Source: CAISIP01 sp038326025 (GTDB taxonomy: Bacteria > Pseudomonadota > Gammaproteobacteria > Burkholderiales > Burkholderiaceae_C). From it: a DNA stretch of 64,000 nucleotides. A program made the position numbers and the translations under genes. Of the stretch, positions 1-8,346 are shown piece by piece. The stretch lies in the NCBI GenBank assembly GCA_038326025.1, contig JBBQJP010000022.1, forward strand, positions 1 to 64,000, written 5' to 3'. Each line of letters opens with the position of its first letter. Position 1 is the stretch's first letter. The notes below the pieces were generated by a model. It was given only the letters and a program-made list of their open reading frames with translations, had not been told where the DNA came from and did not search any database.

Positions 1-2
1 CA

Positions 3-641
3 TTGGTGGCTGCGCCCCGGCGGCGGGATCTTGCCGCCCCGCGGCCGGCGGCTTCCGTGTCGGCGCCGGCTCGCGCCGTGGCCGCGTCCCCCGGGTCCGG
101 CCTCTCTTGGCGTGTGGGTGCGGGCGTGGTGGCCGTGGCCGTCGTGGCCCTGCTGCTGGGGCTGATGCTGGGACGGGGCGCCCGCGCGCCCGAGACCCGA
201 CTTGCGCAGGCACCAGCCGCTGCCGCGCCGGTGCTGCGGGTCGCGGATGTGCCGCCCGCCCCACTTGCCGCACCCCTGGCGGCGGCGGTCGCGCCCGTGC
301 CGCAGGTTGCGCAAGCCGCGCGGGCGCCTTTGTCGCCAGAAATACGGACCAGCCCTGCCGCCAGGCGCGCCACGCCGACAAAGACGGCACCGCCGGCCGA
401 TGCCGCGAGCCCGTCGTCCGCGCCGCCACCGCCCCCGTTGCTTGCCATGGCGCCGGAACGGGAGGAGGCGCCGCAGCGTCTGCAGCCCGCCGATCCGCTT
501 GCCTTGTGTGCCGACAGCAACTTCGTGGCGCGACCGATGTGTATTTTTCGCCAGTGCCAGAAACCGGAGATGGCCGCGCTCCCGCTGTGTATTGAAAACA
601 ACGCCCGGCTGCAGAACAGCCGGCGGGCCGACGGGTTTTAG
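3..641 (+). CDS. C-terminal part of a membrane signalling protein, possibly a Ser/Thr kinase (5' truncated)
   Basis: The frame is open to the window edge, so the TTG at position 3 is not a reliable start and the N-terminus is missing. The visible 212 residues hold one hydrophobic segment (about residues 38-57), a long Ala/Pro-rich linker of about 100 residues, and a compact tail with four cysteines (CADSNF, MCIFRQCQ, PLCIEN). From memory this tail occurs at the end of Burkholderiales Ser/Thr protein kinases, with the kinase domain N-terminal to the membrane segment. No kinase motif is visible here, so the kinase label is inference. Any membrane or secreted protein with a disulfide-type tail would also fit. 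Confidence 0.45.
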   Translation: MVAAPRRRDLAAPRPAASVSAPARAVAASPGSGLSWRVGAGVVAVAVVALLLGLMLGRGARAPETRLAQAPAAAAPVLRVADVPPAPLAAPLAAAVAPVPQVAQAARAPLSPEIRTSPAARRATPTKTAPPADAASPSSAPPPPPLLAMAPEREEAPQRLQPADPLALCADSNFVARPMCIFRQCQKPEMAALPLCIENNARLQNSRRADGF

Positions 642-657
642 CCAAAAAAGGCCCGGG

Positions 658-677
658 AATGGCCACAAACGGCCATT
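658..677. repeat. Short inverted repeat after the first gene
   Basis: Seven-base arms AATGGCC and GGCCATT flank a six-base loop, 16 bases after the stop of the preceding gene. The 3' side is followed by A residues and then G residues, not a T-run, so it does not look like a standard intrinsic terminator for the plus strand. It may protect an mRNA 3' end. Confidence 0.3.
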
Positions 678-734
678 AAAAGGGGGCTCGGGCGGTCACG
701 CGCCGGGATATCCCCCATGAGGGCCCCGATTTTG

Positions 735-740
735 TATAAT
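735..740 (+). promoter_or_regulatory. Probable -10 element of the rplM-rpsI promoter
   Basis: A perfect TATAAT lies 123 bases before the rplM start in an otherwise GC-rich gap. I see no convincing -35 hexamer 16-18 bases upstream. It implies a leader of roughly 115 bases, long enough for ribosomal-protein feedback control, but I cannot identify a specific leader structure. Confidence 0.5.
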
Positions 741-863
741 GGAAGGCTTCGCAGCGATCGGCTGGCCCCGCGGCGAGGCTTGAACCCCACCTAAGAGGTT
801 TCCATCAGAGAAACACCGACCGTGGAAAAGGGCTGCTCAAACCAACTTTTGAAAAGTAAACCC

Positions 864-1307
864 ATGACAACTTTCAGCGCAAAACCCGCTGACGTGGTGC
901 ATGAGTGGTTTGTGATTGACGCGACCGACAAGGTCCTCGGACGAGTAGCCAGCGAAGTTGCTCTCCGTTTGCGCGGCAAACACAAGGCCATTTATACGCC
1001 TCACGTCGATACCGGTGACTTCATCGTCATCATCAACGCAGCCAAGTTGCGTGTCACCGGCGCCAAGTCGACTGACAAGATCTACTACAGCCACTCCGGT
1101 TACCCGGGCGGCATTTCGTCGATCAACTTCAAAGACATGCAATCCCGTTTCCCGGGTCGCGCGCTCGAGAAGGCCGTCAAGGGCATGTTGCCCAAGGGCC
1201 CGCTCGGTTACGCCATGATCAAGAAGCTCAAGGTTTACGGTGGTGCAGAGCACCCGCATACCGCCCAGCAACCCAAAGTGTTGGAAATTCAAGGAGCTTC
1301 GCGATGA
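864..1307 (+). CDS. rplM: 50S ribosomal protein L13
   Basis: A protein of 147 residues, close to the usual 142-145. It carries the L13 signatures WFVIDATDKVLGR, LRGKHKAIYTPHVDTGD and the GRALEKAVKGMLPKGPLG block near residue 100. L13 is an early-assembly protein that binds 23S rRNA. I chose the ATG at 864 because L13 proteins start just before this conserved block; an in-frame ATG-like start 42 bases upstream would add a non-conserved tail. Its stop overlaps the start of rpsI (ATGA), the usual coupled rplM-rpsI arrangement. Confidence 0.97.
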   Translation: MTTFSAKPADVVHEWFVIDATDKVLGRVASEVALRLRGKHKAIYTPHVDTGDFIVIINAAKLRVTGAKSTDKIYYSHSGYPGGISSINFKDMQSRFPGRALEKAVKGMLPKGPLGYAMIKKLKVYGGAEHPHTAQQPKVLEIQGASR

Positions 1308-1696
1308 TCGGTGATTGGAACAATGGCACCGGCCGTCGCAAATCCAGCGTCGCCCGCGTGTTCCTGAAAAAAGGCACAGGCAAGATCACGATCAACGGCA
1401 AGGACATTCAGTCGTTCTTCGGCCGCGAAACCTCGATCATGATCTGCAAGCAGCCGCTGCACCTGACCAACCATGTCGAAACCTTCGACATCATGGTCAA
1501 TGTGGCAGGTGGTGGTGAGTCCGGCCAGGCCGGCGCGACCCGCCACGGCATTACCCGTGCGCTGATCGACTACGACGCGGCCCTCAAGCCCGAGTTGTCG
1601 AAAGCCGGTTTCGTGACGCGTGATGCACGCGAAGTGGAGCGTAAAAAGGTCGGTTTGCACGGCGCACGCCGCCGCAAGCAGTTCTCCAAGCGCTAA
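1304..1696 (+). CDS. rpsI: 30S ribosomal protein S9
   Basis: A protein of 130 residues, the normal length. It has the N-terminal GTGRRKSSVARVFL, the central GGGESGQAGATRHGITRAL and the basic tail RRKQFSKR that reaches toward the P-site tRNA in the small subunit. Four bases of overlap with rplM indicate translational coupling. A clear intrinsic terminator follows about 120 bases downstream. Confidence 0.97.
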   Translation: MIGDWNNGTGRRKSSVARVFLKKGTGKITINGKDIQSFFGRETSIMICKQPLHLTNHVETFDIMVNVAGGGESGQAGATRHGITRALIDYDAALKPELSKAGFVTRDAREVERKKVGLHGARRRKQFSKR

Positions 1697-1813
1697 ACCG
1701 GATTGCCGTGATGGCACAACGCAGTTCCAGGCTCAGGGTGCAAATCCTGCTGGGGCTGCGGCTGGCTTCACGGCAGCTTGTCAGGTGCGTCACCGATGGG
1801 TGGCAAACTCCCG

Positions 1814-1839
1814 AAAACCGTCCGATCGACGGTTTTTTT
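1814..1839 (+). terminator. Rho-independent terminator of the rplM-rpsI operon
   Basis: Nine-base arms AAAACCGTC (1814-1822) and GACGGTTTT (1828-1836) enclose a five-base loop CGATC, and the 3' arm continues into a T-run (1833-1839). It lies between rpsI and the next plus-strand gene, so the downstream membrane protein needs its own promoter or read-through. Confidence 0.85.
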
Positions 1840-1854
1840 GCTTTCTAGCCGGCC

Positions 1855-2562
1855 ATGCGTTTTCGCCTGTTGCGCCGTCGTCTGACCGTCAGCGCGCCGC
1901 GCATGGCGGTGCGCAGTGCCTTGCCATGGCCGTTTCGCTGGGCCATGCTTGCCGTGGTGTTCGGTTTTTGCGCCGCCATTGCCTTGTGGGCCTTCGAGTT
2001 CGGCAAGGTCATCGCGGGCGTGCACAGCGACGTGCAGGAGGAGGTCGTCACCTTGCGTGCCGATCTCGAAATCATCCGGCGCGAACTCGACGAGGCCCGT
2101 GTGGTGGCCAATACCTCGCAGACCCTGATCACCGCCGGCCAGGCGGCGCAGGAGCAATTGCTGGCGCACAACAAGCAGCTCGAACAAGAAGTTCTGGGCC
2201 TGCGCGAAGATCTGGGTTTTTTTGAGAAGCTGATCCCGATGGATGGCGCCGAGGGCATCGCTGTGCGCGGGCTGCAGGCCGAGGTGGGCGCCGACAAGCG
2301 GCTGAAATGGCGTGTGTTGTTGATCCAGCCCCAGAAAGCTGCGCGCGAATTCCAGGGCGAGATCGAACTCAAGCTGGTCGGGCTGCTGGCCGGCAAACCC
2401 TGGCAAATGGCCGGGAGCGAGAAGCCGCAGGGCGTACGGTTCTCCCGGTTCGGCCGTTTCCAGGGGTTTGTGGATCTGCCGGCTCAGGCCGTGGTCAAGA
2501 GTATTTCGGTCAGGGTATTGGAAGGTTCCAAGGTCCGGGCGGCGGAGTCCGCCAATCTTTGA
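1855..2562 (+). CDS. DUF6776-type membrane-anchored coiled-coil protein
   Basis: A protein of 235 residues with a basic N-terminus, one membrane helix (about residues 28-47), a coiled-coil rich in Glu/Leu/Gln (about 55-125), and a C-terminal beta-rich domain (about 130-230). The topology is that of an inner-membrane protein with a periplasmic body. The family is uncharacterised. It sits directly before a bactofilin gene in many Burkholderiales, which suggests a role linked to cell envelope or shape, but that is inference from context. The start immediately follows the rpsI terminator region. Confidence 0.8.
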   Translation: MRFRLLRRRLTVSAPRMAVRSALPWPFRWAMLAVVFGFCAAIALWAFEFGKVIAGVHSDVQEEVVTLRADLEIIRRELDEARVVANTSQTLITAGQAAQEQLLAHNKQLEQEVLGLREDLGFFEKLIPMDGAEGIAVRGLQAEVGADKRLKWRVLLIQPQKAAREFQGEIELKLVGLLAGKPWQMAGSEKPQGVRFSRFGRFQGFVDLPAQAVVKSISVRVLEGSKVRAAESANL

Positions 2563-2590
2563 AACAACACGACAAACAAGGAGCCTCATC

Positions 2591-2986
2591 ATGTTCAACA
2601 AGCGCAAACAGCCCCCCATCAAGAGCTTGCTCGCCCATGGCAGCCATATTGCGGGCAACGTCATGTTTGCCGACGGGCTGCGCATTGATGGTGCCATGGT
2701 GGGCGATATCCGCGCCGATGAAGACCGGCCCAGCATCCTGGTCGTGTCCGAGACTGCCAGCATCACGGGAGCGATCTACGCCGACCACATCATTGTCAAT
2801 GGCCATGTCCATGGCCCGGTGCACGCCCATGTGATGCTCGAACTGCAACCCAAGGCCCGCATCGAGGGCGATGTGCATTACCGTGCGCTTGAAATGCATC
2901 AAGGTGCCACCATCTCCGGGTCGATGCATCCGCATGGCGCAGACGAGGTAAAGCCCACACTGAAATTGGCGGCAAACAACAAGTAA
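2591..2986 (+). CDS. Bactofilin (polymer-forming cytoskeletal protein)
   Basis: A protein of 131 residues with a short unstructured N-terminus, then a repetitive hydrophobic pattern typical of the bactofilin right-handed beta-helix (I.GNVMFADGLRIDGAMVGDI; ASITGAIYADHIIVNGHVHG; ARIEGDVHYRALEMHQGATI). Bactofilins self-assemble into filaments and recruit wall enzymes or stalk and chromosome factors. The ATG at 2591 has a strong AAGGAG eight bases upstream. It is 28 bases behind the DUF6776 gene, so the two are probably one transcript. Confidence 0.93.
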   Translation: MFNKRKQPPIKSLLAHGSHIAGNVMFADGLRIDGAMVGDIRADEDRPSILVVSETASITGAIYADHIIVNGHVHGPVHAHVMLELQPKARIEGDVHYRALEMHQGATISGSMHPHGADEVKPTLKLAANNK

Positions 2987-3048
2987 CCCATCGATTGCCT
3001 GCATTGGGTTAGCATCGAAGCAATATTTCCATTTTTCTGGAGTCGCCC

Positions 3049-3414
3049 ATGAGCGCTGTAGCCGAAGCCCTGCCGGTCGAAATGCCGGAACCCATCCTGT
3101 TCACAGACAGTGCCGCTGCCAAGGTGGCGGACCTGATCGCCGAAGAAGGCAACCCCGATCTCAAGCTGCGTGTTTTTGTGCAGGGCGGTGGTTGTTCCGG
3201 TTTTCAGTATGGCTTCACATTCGACGAAGTCACCAACGAAGACGACACGACGATGACCAAGAATGGCGTCTCGCTGCTGATCGACGCCATGAGCTACCAG
3301 TACCTGCTCGGCGCCGAGATCGACTACAAGGAAGACCTCCAGGGCGCGCAGTTCGTCATCAAGAATCCGAACGCCACCAGCACCTGCGGTTGCGGCTCGA
3401 GTTTCTCGACCTGA
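3049..3414 (+). CDS. erpA: Iron-sulfur cluster insertion protein ErpA
   Basis: An A-type Fe-S carrier of 121 residues. The three cluster ligands are present: Cys49 in GGGCSGFQYGF and Cys113/Cys115 in STCGCGSSF at the C-terminus. ErpA delivers clusters to apoproteins such as isoprenoid-synthesis and respiratory enzymes. The short N-terminal extension and the YGFTFDE/DSMSYQYL-like region (here DAMSYQYLLGAEIDY) fit ErpA better than IscA. The genomic position after S9 and before anmK is normal for Burkholderiales. Confidence 0.93.
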   Translation: MSAVAEALPVEMPEPILFTDSAAAKVADLIAEEGNPDLKLRVFVQGGGCSGFQYGFTFDEVTNEDDTTMTKNGVSLLIDAMSYQYLLGAEIDYKEDLQGAQFVIKNPNATSTCGCGSSFST

Positions 3415-3440
3415 TCGTTCGGGTTGGCCCCCACCGGGGC

Positions 3441-4568
3441 TCAGCGGGGGTAGATAGCCCCGAGAATACGGGCGCCACTGGCGCCCGTAACACTTTGCAG
3501 GCTGCCGGTTTCGCGTAACAGCGCCTTGCGCGCCAACCAGGCGAAGGCAGCGGCTTCCACTTGTAACGCGGGCAAGCCATGTGCGTCAGAAGGCTCCACG
3601 CGCACCTGTGGCAGCTTCGCCTGCAGCCGACGCATCAGCGCGTGATTGTGCGCGCCACCGCCACAGACGATCAGCAAGGCACTCTGCGGTGCCTGCCGCA
3701 GCAGGTCGTTGGCGCAGACCCTTGCGGTGAATTCGCAAAGCGTGGCCTGTACATCGGCCGAAGATGCGGCCGAAGCGACCTCCGACAGTTGTGGGTTCAG
3801 CCAGGCCGGGTTGAAGAGGTCGCGGCCGGTGCTCTTGGGTGGGGTGCGCGCCAGGTAGGGCTCGGCCAGCAGGCGCTCCAGCAGCTTTTCGCTCACCACA
3901 CCGGTTTCCGACCAGGCGCCGCCCCGGTCGAACGGCTGGCCGATATGGCGCAGGCACCAGTAGTCCATCAGTGCATTGCCAGGGCCGCAGTCGAAGCCCA
4001 GAACCATGCCGGCCTCGGTGCGACCGGCAGGCGGCAGCAGCGTCAGATTCGAGATACCACCGATATTGACGACGGCCACCGTGGCCTCTGATCGTCCAAA
4101 CACGTCCTGATGGAAAGCTGGCACCAGTGGCGCACCCTGGCCCCCGGCGGCGACGTCGCGGCTGCGAAAGTCGGCCACCACGTCGATGCCGGTGAATTCA
4201 GCCAGCAGCGAGGGATTATTGAGTTGTACCGTGTAACCGCTGCCGTCGAATTCCTGCGGCCGGTGGCGTACCGTTTGTCCGTGCGCGCCAATCGCGGCTA
4301 CATCTTGCGCATCGACACCTGCAGCTTGCAGCAACGCGCGTACAACATCGGCATAACAACGCGCCAGCGTGTTGGCTGCCAGCGCGCCACGGTGAATTTC
4401 GTTGTCTGACGGGCTGTTGAGTGCCAGCAGTTCGGCCGCGAAGCTCGCGTCGAAGGGCTGATAGATGTGGTGCAAGACCACCGGGGAGCCGGAGGCAAAC
4501 TCGACCAGCACGCCGTCCACACCGTCGAGCGAGGTGCCCGACATCAAACCGGCATAGAGGGTCGCCAT
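3441..4568 (-). CDS. anmK: Anhydro-N-acetylmuramic acid kinase
   Basis: A protein of 375 residues, normal for AnmK. It begins with the hallmark GLMSGTSLDGVDGVLVE and has GAHGQTVRHRP, the FDCGPGNALMD block and a C-terminal CGGGAHNHALMRRL. AnmK opens and phosphorylates 1,6-anhydro-MurNAc to MurNAc-6-P, recycling wall fragments made by lytic transglycosylases. It follows the M23 endopeptidase gene on the same strand with 19 bases between them, so both wall-related genes are probably co-transcribed. Confidence 0.96.
   Translation of the reverse strand: MATLYAGLMSGTSLDGVDGVLVEFASGSPVVLHHIYQPFDASFAAELLALNSPSDNEIHRGALAANTLARCYADVVRALLQAAGVDAQDVAAIGAHGQTVRHRPQEFDGSGYTVQLNNPSLLAEFTGIDVVADFRSRDVAAGGQGAPLVPAFHQDVFGRSEATVAVVNIGGISNLTLLPPAGRTEAGMVLGFDCGPGNALMDYWCLRHIGQPFDRGGAWSETGVVSEKLLERLLAEPYLARTPPKSTGRDLFNPAWLNPQLSEVASAASSADVQATLCEFTARVCANDLLRQAPQSALLIVCGGGAHNHALMRRLQAKLPQVRVEPSDAHGLPALQVEAAAFAWLARKALLRETGSLQSVTGASGARILGAIYPR
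3468..3488. repeat. GC-rich hairpin at the 3' end of anmK
   Basis: A perfect nine-base inverted repeat, ACGGGCGCC and GGCGCCCGT, with a three-base loop. It lies inside the last codons of anmK and between the convergent erpA and anmK ends. No T-run follows on either strand, so it is not a canonical terminator. Confidence 0.4.
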
Positions 4569-4587
4569 GCGGTTCGACGTGGTGGAC

Positions 4588-6018
4588 TTATTCGATCGTT
4601 ACCCGGCCAACGGTTGCAGCAGCTGCAAGCTGCACACGGGCCATTTCGGCTTTGCGGTTGAATATCGGGCGACCCATGGCGGTGACGGGCACTGCCTCGC
4701 TCTTCTGGGCGATGGTCAGCGGATCCTTGTGCACGCCGGCGACGCGGAACTCGAAGTGCAGGTGAGGGCCGGTGGCCCAGCCGGTGGAGCCCACGGCACC
4801 GATCACATCGCTCTGGCTGACACTTTGCCCGCGCCGCACATTGATGCGGCTCAGGTGGGCATATACAGTGGTGCTCTGGTTGCGGTGGGCAATAAAGACC
4901 ACGTTGCCGTAGCCGTTCTGCACGCCGGCGAACTCGACCACGCCGTCGCTGACGGAGCGCACGGCGGTGCCGGTGGGAGATGCATAGTCGACACCCAGGT
5001 GGGCGCGCCATTCTTTCTTGATCGGGTGAAAGCGCATCTTGAAGCCGCTGCTCACACGCGAAAATTCCATCGGAGATGCCAGGAAGCTGCGGCGCAGGCT
5101 GTCACCATCCAGGGTGTAGTAGCCGCCTTTGGCAGCTGCCACACCGGAATTGGCCGGTGGCTCCTCGAACCACATGGCTTGCAGAGTCTTGCCATTGTTG
5201 ACGAACTCCGCGCTCAAAACGCGCCCGCTACGCATGGGCTCGCCGTCGCCCTCCAAGGTTTCGTAGACGATGGAGAAGCGGTCACCCTTGCGAAGGGCAC
5301 GGTGAAAGTCGATGTCGCCCGAGAAAATTTCGGCGACCTGGATGGCCACCGGATCGGGAATGCGCGCGTCGTCGGTCGCCGCAAACAGGGATGACTGGAT
5401 CACGCCGCTGACCAGGCGCGTCGATGCCACCATGGGCGCGGTCTCGACGCTGGACTCGAAGCCTTTGGCGGTTTTTTCGATCACCAGGCGCTGGAAGTTG
5501 CCGCTTTCGTCCTGGCTCCAGCGCGCGGTCAGGCGCAGCAGGTTGTTGTTTTCGTCGGCTTCAACGCGCACATTGCGTCCGGCGCGGCCAATCAGCGATT
5601 GGCGCGTCAGCGGGTCACTGCGCAAATGGCTTGAGGCGGCCGGGTCGTTGATGCCCAGGCGTTTGAGCAGGGTGTCGGCCGTGTCATTGGAGCGCGTCAG
5701 CTCGGAGCGGTACAGGCGCTGCGTGAATTCGGCCAATTGCTCGATTTGCGCCTGGATCGATTGCGACTCGACCGACTCGACGATCTGCGACACCGCAAGA
5801 TCGGACGCGTCGGGCGCGAGAGAGGCGATGGACATCGACCCTGCGCCCAGCAGCATGGCTGCTACCAGGGCGGTGAGTCGTTTCGGGTGTTGCGCTATGG
5901 CGCGGCTGGCAGCGGTGCAAACTGCACGTACTTCGGTAAGGCGACCGTGAGTCAAATCGAGTTTCCCAACGATTGGTGAATGACCGCGGCATCTGCGTGC
6001 CGTCGATGCGGTGTTCAT
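4588..6018 (-). CDS. M23 family (LytM-type) metallopeptidase
   Basis: A protein of 476 residues with an N-terminal membrane/signal segment (about residues 43-62), a central periplasmic region, and a C-terminal LytM domain containing HLGVDYASPTGTAV and THLHFEFRV-like GPHLHFEFRV, which carry the zinc ligands. Such enzymes cut peptidoglycan cross-bridges during growth and division. I chose the ATG at 6018: the open frame runs further upstream but would then run into tyrS on the other strand. It is divergent from tyrS with 77 bases between start codons and precedes anmK. Confidence 0.92.
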   Translation of the reverse strand: MNTASTARRCRGHSPIVGKLDLTHGRLTEVRAVCTAASRAIAQHPKRLTALVAAMLLGAGSMSIASLAPDASDLAVSQIVESVESQSIQAQIEQLAEFTQRLYRSELTRSNDTADTLLKRLGINDPAASSHLRSDPLTRQSLIGRAGRNVRVEADENNNLLRLTARWSQDESGNFQRLVIEKTAKGFESSVETAPMVASTRLVSGVIQSSLFAATDDARIPDPVAIQVAEIFSGDIDFHRALRKGDRFSIVYETLEGDGEPMRSGRVLSAEFVNNGKTLQAMWFEEPPANSGVAAAKGGYYTLDGDSLRRSFLASPMEFSRVSSGFKMRFHPIKKEWRAHLGVDYASPTGTAVRSVSDGVVEFAGVQNGYGNVVFIAHRNQSTTVYAHLSRINVRRGQSVSQSDVIGAVGSTGWATGPHLHFEFRVAGVHKDPLTIAQKSEAVPVTAMGRPIFNRKAEMARVQLAAAATVGRVTIE

Positions 6019-6095
6019 GGTGCGACTTAGAATCAATCGCGCGGAAAAGCAGAAATTATATCGACGCACCTCGATAGTGCAAGCCAAAAAGCGAC

Positions 6096-7340
6096 ATGAC
6101 TGTAACCACAAAGACTGATTTTCCGGTGACCGACGCTGTGCGCGAGGCGTTGGCCGTGACGCTTCGCGGCTGCGAGGAACTGATCCCGCAGGACGACTGG
6201 GTGCGCAAACTGGCGCGTGCGCAGGCCACCGGCGTGCCGCTTCGCATCAAGCTCGGCCTGGATCCAACCGCGCCCGACATCCACATCGGCCACACGGTGG
6301 TGCTCAACAAGATGCGGCAGTTACAGGATCTGGGCCATACGGTGATTTTCCTGATTGGCGACTTCACGACCATGATCGGGGACCCGTCCGGGCGCAATTC
6401 CACCCGTCCGGCGCTGACCCGGGCGCAGATCGAGGCCAACGCGCAAACCTATTACCAGCAGGCGTCGATGGTGCTGGACCCGGCGCGCACCGAGATCCGC
6501 TACAACAGCGAGTGGAGCGACCCGCTGGGCGCGCGCGGCATGATCGAGCTGGCGGCCAAGTACAACGTGGCGCGCATGATGGAGCGCGACGACTTCGCCA
6601 AGCGGTTCAAGGAGGGGCGCTCGATCAGCGTGCATGAGTTCCTGTACCCCTTGATGCAGGGGTATGACAGCGTTGCGCTCAAGTCGGACCTCGAACTCGG
6701 CGGCACCGACCAGAAGTTCAATCTGCTGGTCGGGCGCCACCTGCAGTCCGAATACGGTCAGGAGCCGCAGTGCATCCTGACCATGCCGCTGCTCGAGGGG
6801 CTTGACGGCGTGGAAAAGATGTCCAAGAGCAAGAACAACTACATCGGCATCTCGGAAGACCCGAACACCATGTTCGCCAAGGTGCTGAGCATCTCCGACG
6901 TATTGATGTGGCGCTGGTACACCTTGCTCAGTTTCCGCTCCGAGGCCGGCATTGCAGCGCTCAAGGCCCAGGTCGACGGCGGGCGCAACCCGAAGGATGC
7001 CAAGGTGGCGCTGGCCAAGGAGATCACCGCGCGGTTTCATTCCGCCGCTGCCGCCGATGCGGCCGAATCGGATTTCAACAACCGCTCCCAGGGCGGCATA
7101 CCCGACGACATCCCGGCTCAGACCCTGGCGCTGGGCGAGGGCGGCGCGCCGCTGGGAATCGGGGCCTTGCTCAAGGCTGCCGGCCTGACCGCCTCGAGCG
7201 GCGAGGGCAACCGCCTGATCGACGGCGGCGGCGTGCGTATCGATGCCGTGGCGGTCGGCGACAAGGGGCTCAAACTGGGTGCCGGAACCTATGTGCTGCA
7301 AGTCGGTAAACGTAAGTTCGTGCGGCTGACCTTGGTCTGA
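6096..7340 (+). CDS. tyrS: Tyrosyl-tRNA synthetase
   Basis: A protein of 414 residues that charges tRNA-Tyr. It has the class I HIGH motif (residues 63-66, DIHIGHTVV), KMSKSKNNYIG near residue 242, and a C-terminal S4-like RNA-binding segment (GGVRIDAVAVGD). The sequence around FLIGDFTTMIGDPSGR is typical of the TyrRS subgroup found in Burkholderiales. In related genomes dtd usually follows tyrS; here a kinase/cyclase operon and a metal exporter lie between them. Confidence 0.97.
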   Translation: MTVTTKTDFPVTDAVREALAVTLRGCEELIPQDDWVRKLARAQATGVPLRIKLGLDPTAPDIHIGHTVVLNKMRQLQDLGHTVIFLIGDFTTMIGDPSGRNSTRPALTRAQIEANAQTYYQQASMVLDPARTEIRYNSEWSDPLGARGMIELAAKYNVARMMERDDFAKRFKEGRSISVHEFLYPLMQGYDSVALKSDLELGGTDQKFNLLVGRHLQSEYGQEPQCILTMPLLEGLDGVEKMSKSKNNYIGISEDPNTMFAKVLSISDVLMWRWYTLLSFRSEAGIAALKAQVDGGRNPKDAKVALAKEITARFHSAAAADAAESDFNNRSQGGIPDDIPAQTLALGEGGAPLGIGALLKAAGLTASSGEGNRLIDGGGVRIDAVAVGDKGLKLGAGTYVLQVGKRKFVRLTLV

Positions 7341-7374
7341 CCCTGGTTTAAGGCGCCCGTGCCCGCCCGGCGGG

Positions 7375-8346
7375 TCACGTGATCGGCAGTTCCGCCCCCG
7401 TTGAGCGATTGCGGCCGTCCGACTTGGACTGATACAGCATCGTGTCGGCCAGGGCCAGCAATACCTCCGGATCGTCCTTGTCGTGCGTGCCTCGAATGCT
7501 GGCAACGCCCAGACTTATGGTGACGCATGCATTTACCGCAGAGTCGGCATGCGGGATCTGCTGCGCTGCGACGGCTTGTCGCAAACGCTCAGCCAACTGC
7601 ATGGCTCCCGGCAGATCGGTTTCGGGCAATATGCAACCGAACTCCTCGCCTCCGTAGCGCGCCACCAGGTCCGCCGGGCGACGTACGCTTTCCTTGAGCG
7701 TGCGGGCGACAGTACGCAGGCAGGCGTCACCTTCGAGATGCCCATAGTGGTCGTTGTAGCGCTTGAAATGGTCTACATCGATCAGAATCACACTGATGGC
7801 CTCGCCATTGCGTGCCGAACGGCTCCATTCCATCGCCAGCCGTTCGTCGAACAAGCGTCGATTGAAGACAGACGTCAGGCCGTCGATGTAGGCCAGCGAA
7901 CGCAGCAGGTCGCGTTGCGACTTGAGCGCCAGATGGGTTTTGACGCGTGCCCGCACGATGCGTGTGTTGATCGGCTTGGAGATGAAATCTACGGCGCCGA
8001 CATCAAGCGCGAGGGTCTCGGCGGATTCGTCGTTGCGGGCCGTGACAAAGACCACCGGTATGTCGCGCAAGCGCTCGTCTGCTTTGAGCTGGCGACATAG
8101 TTCGTAGCCGTCCATGTCGGGCATCATCACGTCCAGAAGTATCAAATCGGGCAGCTTGTTTTTACAAACCTGCAAGGCCGCCACGCCGCTGGTCGCCATC
8201 AGCACCTGATGATCCTCGGAGAATGTCTGGTACAGCGTCTGGATATTGATCGGCTGGTCATCCACGACCAGCAGACGCGGCTGCCTTTGCGGCTGCAACG
8301 CGATGTCGGTCAGTAAATCCTGCGCGTCGGCGAGCCGGTAGATCAT
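7375..8346 (-). CDS. Response regulator with diguanylate cyclase (REC-GGDEF)
   Basis: A cytoplasmic protein of 323 residues. An N-terminal receiver domain (about residues 23-140) has the acidic pair DD29-30, the phospho-acceptor Asp72 in LILLDVMMPDMDG, and Lys124. The C-terminal GGDEF domain (about 150-315) has the active-site GGEEF at 232-236 and an intact inhibitory RxxD (223-226). It should make cyclic-di-GMP when phosphorylated, with product feedback. Its ATG overlaps the stop of the hybrid kinase (ATGA), so the kinase is its likely partner through a phosphorelay. Confidence 0.95.
   Translation of the reverse strand: MIYRLADAQDLLTDIALQPQRQPRLLVVDDQPINIQTLYQTFSEDHQVLMATSGVAALQVCKNKLPDLILLDVMMPDMDGYELCRQLKADERLRDIPVVFVTARNDESAETLALDVGAVDFISKPINTRIVRARVKTHLALKSQRDLLRSLAYIDGLTSVFNRRLFDERLAMEWSRSARNGEAISVILIDVDHFKRYNDHYGHLEGDACLRTVARTLKESVRRPADLVARYGGEEFGCILPETDLPGAMQLAERLRQAVAAQQIPHADSAVNACVTISLGVASIRGTHDKDDPEVLLALADTMLYQSKSDGRNRSTGAELPIT

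Noticed and set aside
3468..3488. Hairpin between erpA and anmK as a terminator
   Set aside because: Strong stem but no T-run on either strand, and it is inside the anmK coding end.
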